Part shown: piece after piece, positions 4,324 through 7,494 of the stretch
How positions within the stretch are numbered: position 1 is the first letter of the stretch
Layout: the number at the start of each line of letters is the position of its first letter
Made by a program: the position numbers and the translations under genes
The notes under the pieces: generated by a model
Databases searched by the model: none
The model's input: only the letters and a program-made list of their open reading frames with translations
What the model was told of the DNA's origin: nothing
DNA from: an uncultured Bacteroidales bacterium
GTDB lineage: Bacteria > Bacteroidota > Bacteroidia > Bacteroidales > Paludibacteraceae
DNA: 7,494 nt
Assembly: GCA_937892015.1 (NCBI GenBank)
Contig: CALAUY010000153.1
Span: forward strand, 1 to 7,494
Direction of reading: 5' to 3'

Positions 4324-7119
4324 TTACCACCAGTTGACGGTGGGGTTAGTGGACTCGGCACTCGTCTTGTCGTACTTGAGGTCGGCGAGCATGGAGGCAT
4401 TAACACCTATATGGAACGTGTAACTCTTGTAAACGCCGAACGGCACGATGCTGGCGGTCATTGTCCAGCAGTGGAGGTCACGTGTGATGTTGATGGTGGC
4501 AGAAGAGAATTTCTTTGCCGTGAAGTCGAACGAGGTGGAGGTGCTGGCTTTCCATCCTTTCCCGAGTCCGATGCTGGCGGAGAAAGAGAGGTTGTGGGTG
4601 AACTTCATCTTGTAGTTCATGCGTTCGTAGTCAAAGACATTAGACTCGCCGTATCGGATGCTGTAGTTGATGGTCAGACTCCATGGTATTTCGGCGAAGA
4701 TGTACCCCTCGTCGTCAGAATCCTGCTTGGCATGCTGTTTGGCAGTGTTCTCCTTGCGTTTGGCAGCTCGGTCTTCCTCGGACCAGAACTCGCCCGTATC
4801 AGGATTGGTGGCGTAGGGGTCGTCGGGGTCGAAATCGGGCAATCCTGACTCTTTCTGCTTCTGTTTGCCATCACCATTGAACCATTTCTTCACCACTTCG
4901 TTGTTGAACGTGTATGAGAACGAGGTGCTCGTACCCTTGAAATGCAGGAACTTACCCTCTTGCCAGCATCGGCGGTTGGTTCGAACGGGCGTTCCGGAGG
5001 CGCTGAGTCCATAGAGATAGGGGTCGAACTGTCCGGATAGGTTGATGGTGTAGTTGAGCGGTTTGGGCAGTTTGATGCGGAGATTGACGGAGAAATTGCT
5101 CCAGTTCATTGAGTCGGCCATAAAGTTGTAACCTCCTGAAATAGAGAGGTTATCGATGAGCGAAATGACTATGTAGGGCGACTTGCCGGTGGTATCTTTG
5201 TCGTTACGCACTTTCACCTCGAGATTGTTGCCGAGCGAGAAGGAGAGTGACCCGACGTTGCCTTTACTTGGCGTGCCATACATCTGCCCTTGGAAGCGGT
5301 TGTACTGGACCGTTTCGTATGATGTGATGACTCCGTCGCTGTTCTTTATCGGTTTTTCGTACGTGCCATAGTAGTTGTGGTTGATTTTGGCTCTAATAGG
5401 CTCACAATCAGGCGTGTAGTTAAGTGATATAGAGGGTGTAAAGACGTGCCGGAAGCGGTCGATTTTGCCGTTGGGGAACAGCTTGCGTGACGGGATAAAG
5501 AAGCCGTAGAGTTTAGTCTGCATCGAGAGTGAAGTGGTAAGGTCCCAGACGCGGTAGAAGCCGTAGGTGGTGTCCATCATCACTGCGTTCTCGGCCTCGT
5601 CCCAACTGCGGTCGATTCGCTGGAAATACCAGCGCTCTTTGTAGCTGACGCTGGGGGTGAGGGTGAGGTACTTGAAGAGGGTGAACGATGCACTGACGGG
5701 GATAGAATGCTGCATGCCGGTTTTCCAATCGCGCAGAAAATCGCTGTGCAGCAACTCTTTCTCTTTCATCTCGGTGGAGATGCGGGTGTTCATGTTGTAT
5801 GAGAGCTTGATTTTCTCGTACCATTTCTCCTTTCCGCCCCCTGCTTTCTTGCGTTTGAAGGGATAGACGGAGGACATCGAGACGCTCAAGTCGGGCAGAG
5901 TGAGCGCAATCGTCGAGTCTTTGGTTCGCTGACTGAGTGTACCCGACATCGTCATCGACCACGGGGAGTCAGGGAATCGCTGGGTGTAGCTGATAGTGCT
6001 CGATTTGGTGTTTTCGGACGACAGTTGCGAGTTGTAGTAGGAGTTGATGTTCGAGCGGTTGTATCCGGACGTGGAGAAATTCACTGAGGCGGAGAAAGTG
6101 GAGTAGGGATTGGCTTTGGAGTCTTGTGTATGCGTCCAGCGGAGACTGAAGTTGGTCGATTTGGTGTAGTCGGGCATATCTTTCTCGCCGGTGATATCGA
6201 CGCGGTAGTTGGCTGCCACGTTGCCGGAGAAATGGTAGCGCCATTTATACTTGCTCTTAGCGTAAATCGCCCATGTGCCTCGGGTGTAGATGTCGCCTGT
6301 CACTTCAAGGTCGGCATAGTCGCTGAGCGCGAAATAGTAGCCGAGTCCGGTGAGGTAGAGTCCGCGTTGGGAGTTGTCGCCGAACTGTGGCATGATGAGT
6401 CCGCTTGAGTAGGTGCTGGTGAAGGGGAAGAAGCCGAACGGAATGGCGAGCGGCAGTGGCACATCGCCCACGACGAGGTAGGCCGGTCCGGTGGCCACGT
6501 AATCGCCGGGTTTCACTTTGGCTTTAGTCAGTCGTAAGTAGAAATGCGGGTGATCGTGGTCGTCGCACGTAGTGTACTTGCCACCGCCCATCATGAGTTC
6601 GTCGTTGTCCATTTTCTTCGTACGGTCGGCGATGATGTAACCCTCGCCCTGTTCTGTCACCACGTGGCGGATATAGGCTTTCTTGGTCTTCATGTTGTAG
6701 GTCATGGTTCGCGACTCGTAACTTTTCTCGCCGTCCTTGAAGACGGGCAGTCCTTTGGTCTCGTCCTCGATAGAGTCGTACACGCCTGCGGCGTAGATGG
6801 TGGACGAGTCCATTTTCGCGCGGATGAAATCGGCCGTGAGGTCCATCGTCTTGTACTTGACGTTGCCTTGTCCGTGCAGGAAAGCGGTGCCATTGCCGAG
6901 TAGGACGATGGAGTCGTTGGCCTTGTACTCTATGGGCGCATCGATGGCTTGTGTGGGCAAGTTGTCGTCGTCATCATCGTCATCGTACGCGAACACGCTC
7001 ATACTCAGCAACAGACACACACACAACATGGGGATGCCGAGGCACCCTTGAACACGGGACAACCATGTGCGCCAAGCTGACAGTTGTCCTTCTGTATGTT
7101 GCTTTTTACGTCTCTGCAT
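4324..7119 (-). CDS. lptD: Outer-membrane LPS assembly protein LptD (Bacteroidota type)
   Basis: A 931-residue beta-barrel protein that inserts lipopolysaccharide into the outer leaflet of the outer membrane. A basic N-terminus precedes a hydrophobic segment (about 25-44, PMLCVCLLLSMSVFA), with likely signal-peptidase cleavage after A44. Seven aspartates (46-52) follow. Residues 60-200 form an OstA/LptA-like periplasmic domain, with YTTCDDHDHPHFYL at 182-195. The barrel begins around 215 with a conserved stretch (PFGFFPF at 227-233, GLYLTGLGYYFALSDYADLEVTGD at 253-276, shown here in short) and ends in aromatic NWW, as barrel proteins often do. Alternating Ser/Thr/Tyr-rich strands run throughout. 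Residues 742-805 are a charged low-complexity insert between strands. ATG at 7119 is chosen because the frame extends upstream to 7425 through the promoter; from 7119 the signal peptide is complete. The mature part has four cysteines: C185, C572, C718 and C884. Distinct LptD-like paralogues cannot be excluded. Confidence 0.92.
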   Translation of the reverse strand: MQRRKKQHTEGQLSAWRTWLSRVQGCLGIPMLCVCLLLSMSVFAYDDDDDDDNLPTQAIDAPIEYKANDSIVLLGNGTAFLHGQGNVKYKTMDLTADFIRAKMDSSTIYAAGVYDSIEDETKGLPVFKDGEKSYESRTMTYNMKTKKAYIRHVVTEQGEGYIIADRTKKMDNDELMMGGGKYTTCDDHDHPHFYLRLTKAKVKPGDYVATGPAYLVVGDVPLPLAIPFGFFPFTSTYSSGLIMPQFGDNSQRGLYLTGLGYYFALSDYADLEVTGDIYTRGTWAIYAKSKYKWRYHFSGNVAANYRVDITGEKDMPDYTKSTNFSLRWTHTQDSKANPYSTFSASVNFSTSGYNRSNINSYYNSQLSSENTKSSTISYTQRFPDSPWSMTMSGTLSQRTKDSTIALTLPDLSVSMSSVYPFKRKKAGGGKEKWYEKIKLSYNMNTRISTEMKEKELLHSDFLRDWKTGMQHSIPVSASFTLFKYLTLTPSVSYKERWYFQRIDRSWDEAENAVMMDTTYGFYRVWDLTTSLSMQTKLYGFFIPSRKLFPNGKIDRFRHVFTPSISLNYTPDCEPIRAKINHNYYGTYEKPIKNSDGVITSYETVQYNRFQGQMYGTPSKGNVGSLSFSLGNNLEVKVRNDKDTTGKSPYIVISLIDNLSISGGYNFMADSMNWSNFSVNLRIKLPKPLNYTINLSGQFDPYLYGLSASGTPVRTNRRCWQEGKFLHFKGTSTSFSYTFNNEVVKKWFNGDGKQKQKESGLPDFDPDDPYATNPDTGEFWSEEDRAAKRKENTAKQHAKQDSDDEGYIFAEIPWSLTINYSIRYGESNVFDYERMNYKMKFTHNLSFSASIGLGKGWKASTSTSFDFTAKKFSSATINITRDLHCWTMTASIVPFGVYKSYTFHIGVNASMLADLKYDKTSAESTNPTVNWW

Positions 7120-7176
7120 CGTCGTCAGAGTAGCACTACGTTTGCTTACCGACAAATACCGTGCCGAAAGCGAGTG

Positions 7177-7208
7177 CAAAGTTACTGCTTTTTTCTGATA
7201 TATGCAAG
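7177..7208 (-). promoter_or_regulatory. Bacteroidota-type primary promoter for lptD(-der)
   Basis: On the minus strand, CTTG (7208-7205, one mismatch to TTTG) is followed by 20 bp and then TAACTTTG (7184-7177). Transcription should begin near 7170, leaving a leader of about 50 nt to the lptD ATG at 7119. This placement argues against any lptD start upstream of 7170. Both the -33 context (TTGCATAT) and the -7 context (TAACTTTGCA) match those of the yitT-like promoter. Confidence 0.8.
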
Positions 7209-7281
7209 GATTTGGGATAAAAAAAGTGAAAAAAGGGCAATTTTGGGGGAAATTAGGGGTGTTGGTGGGTGGTTTTTCGAA

Positions 7282-7326
7282 CACGAATCGCACGAATCGA
7301 CCGAATGGCACGAATGACACGAGATG
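7282..7326. repeat. 9-bp degenerate tandem repeat, five units
   Basis: Units of exactly nine bases start at 7282, 7291, 7300, 7309 and 7318: CACGAATCG, CACGAATCG, ACCGAATGG, CACGAATGA and CACGAGATG. The first two are identical and the array decays to the right. It lies about 75 bp upstream of the lptD promoter -33 element. Confidence 0.8.
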
Positions 7327-7361
7327 GTGAGATATAGAGATAACGAGATGGTGGATAGGAT

Positions 7362-7481
7362 TGCGCCTGATGGCGCACAGCCCTATGGGTTCAGCGCAGA
7401 GAGTTTCTAAAAACCACGTTAGCACTAAAACGGTTTTTAGAAATCTCTCTGCGCGGCATCGACTCTGTCGATAGGGGCTGT
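7362..7481. repeat. Nested inverted-repeat element (candidate REP/MITE or structured RNA)
   Basis: The central hairpin pairs GCGCAGAGAG and TTTCTAAAAACC (7394-7415) with GGTTTTTAGAAA and CTCTCTGCGC (7432-7454): 22 bp broken only by an extra T at 7444, around a 16-base loop. Outer arms ACAGCCCTAT (7377-7386) and ATAGGGGCTGT (7471-7481) are also inverse with one extra base. Two small perfect hairpins flank: TGCGCC-TGAT-GGCGCA (7362-7377) and ATCGAC-TCT-GTCGAT (7458-7472). There is no T-run, so it is not a typical intrinsic terminator. It could be a palindromic extragenic repeat, a short non-autonomous transposable element or the end of a neighbouring RNA. Confidence 0.75.
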
Positions 7482-7494
7482 TTCCCGCTGCGCG

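Larger units (their letters stand above)
7120..7494. other. Non-coding upstream region of lptD
   Basis: This 375-bp stretch has no convincing gene, although the lptD frame stays open through part of it. It holds, from left to right, the lptD leader (7120 to about 7170), the lptD promoter, an AT-rich stretch, a 9-bp tandem array (7282-7326), an 11-bp direct repeat ACGAGATGGTG (7319-7329 and 7343-7353) and the inverted-repeat element (7362-7481). Confidence 0.7.

Noticed and set aside
7120..7425. Extension of the lptD frame upstream to an ATG at 7425
   Set aside because: The added residues would cross the promoter and the inverted-repeat element, and would bury the signal peptide about 100 residues inside the protein. 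ATG at 7119 lies downstream of the predicted transcript start and begins with a normal signal peptide.

Overview
The window looks like chromosome from a member of the Bacteroidota, most likely order Bacteroidales and possibly Prevotella-like (the finer placement is a guess). Three things support this: an LptD of the Bacteroidota type, a Der GTPase that resembles Bacteroides Der as I remember it, and two promoters with the Bacteroidota primary-sigma pattern (TTTG-like -33 element, 20-bp spacer, TAnnTTTG -7 element) in place of -35/-10 boxes. All four protein genes lie on the minus strand, so transcription runs from right to left.

From right to left: 7120-7494 is a non-coding block with a nested inverted-repeat element at the window edge, a 9-bp tandem array and the lptD promoter. 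Next comes lptD (4324-7119), an outer-membrane lipopolysaccharide-assembly protein. An 85-bp gap, mostly a perfect 11-bp tandem repeat (five copies), separates it from der (2898-4238), a double-domain GTPase of ribosome assembly. The gap after der holds a second promoter, which drives a YitT-family membrane protein gene (1489 to about 2601). After a 115-bp gap comes a class I aminotransferase gene (174-1373), whose last codons belong to a 23-bp tandem repeat that continues past the stop codon. Positions 1-91 on the plus strand are the 3' end of a group II intron (part of domain V, all of domain VI), converging on the aminotransferase gene.

The genes are mostly unrelated housekeeping functions: envelope biogenesis, ribosome assembly, a membrane protein of unknown substrate and amino-acid metabolism. 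lptD and der are probably co-transcribed. The yitT-like gene has its own promoter and may carry the aminotransferase gene with it. I see no defence system, toxin-antitoxin pair, CRISPR array, tRNA or rRNA. The unusual content lies in repeats and small lesions: the 23-bp array rewriting a gene end, the 11-bp array ahead of der, a 9-codon insertion in the second G domain of Der, a self-repeating N-terminal extension on the YitT protein, and the structured element at the right edge.
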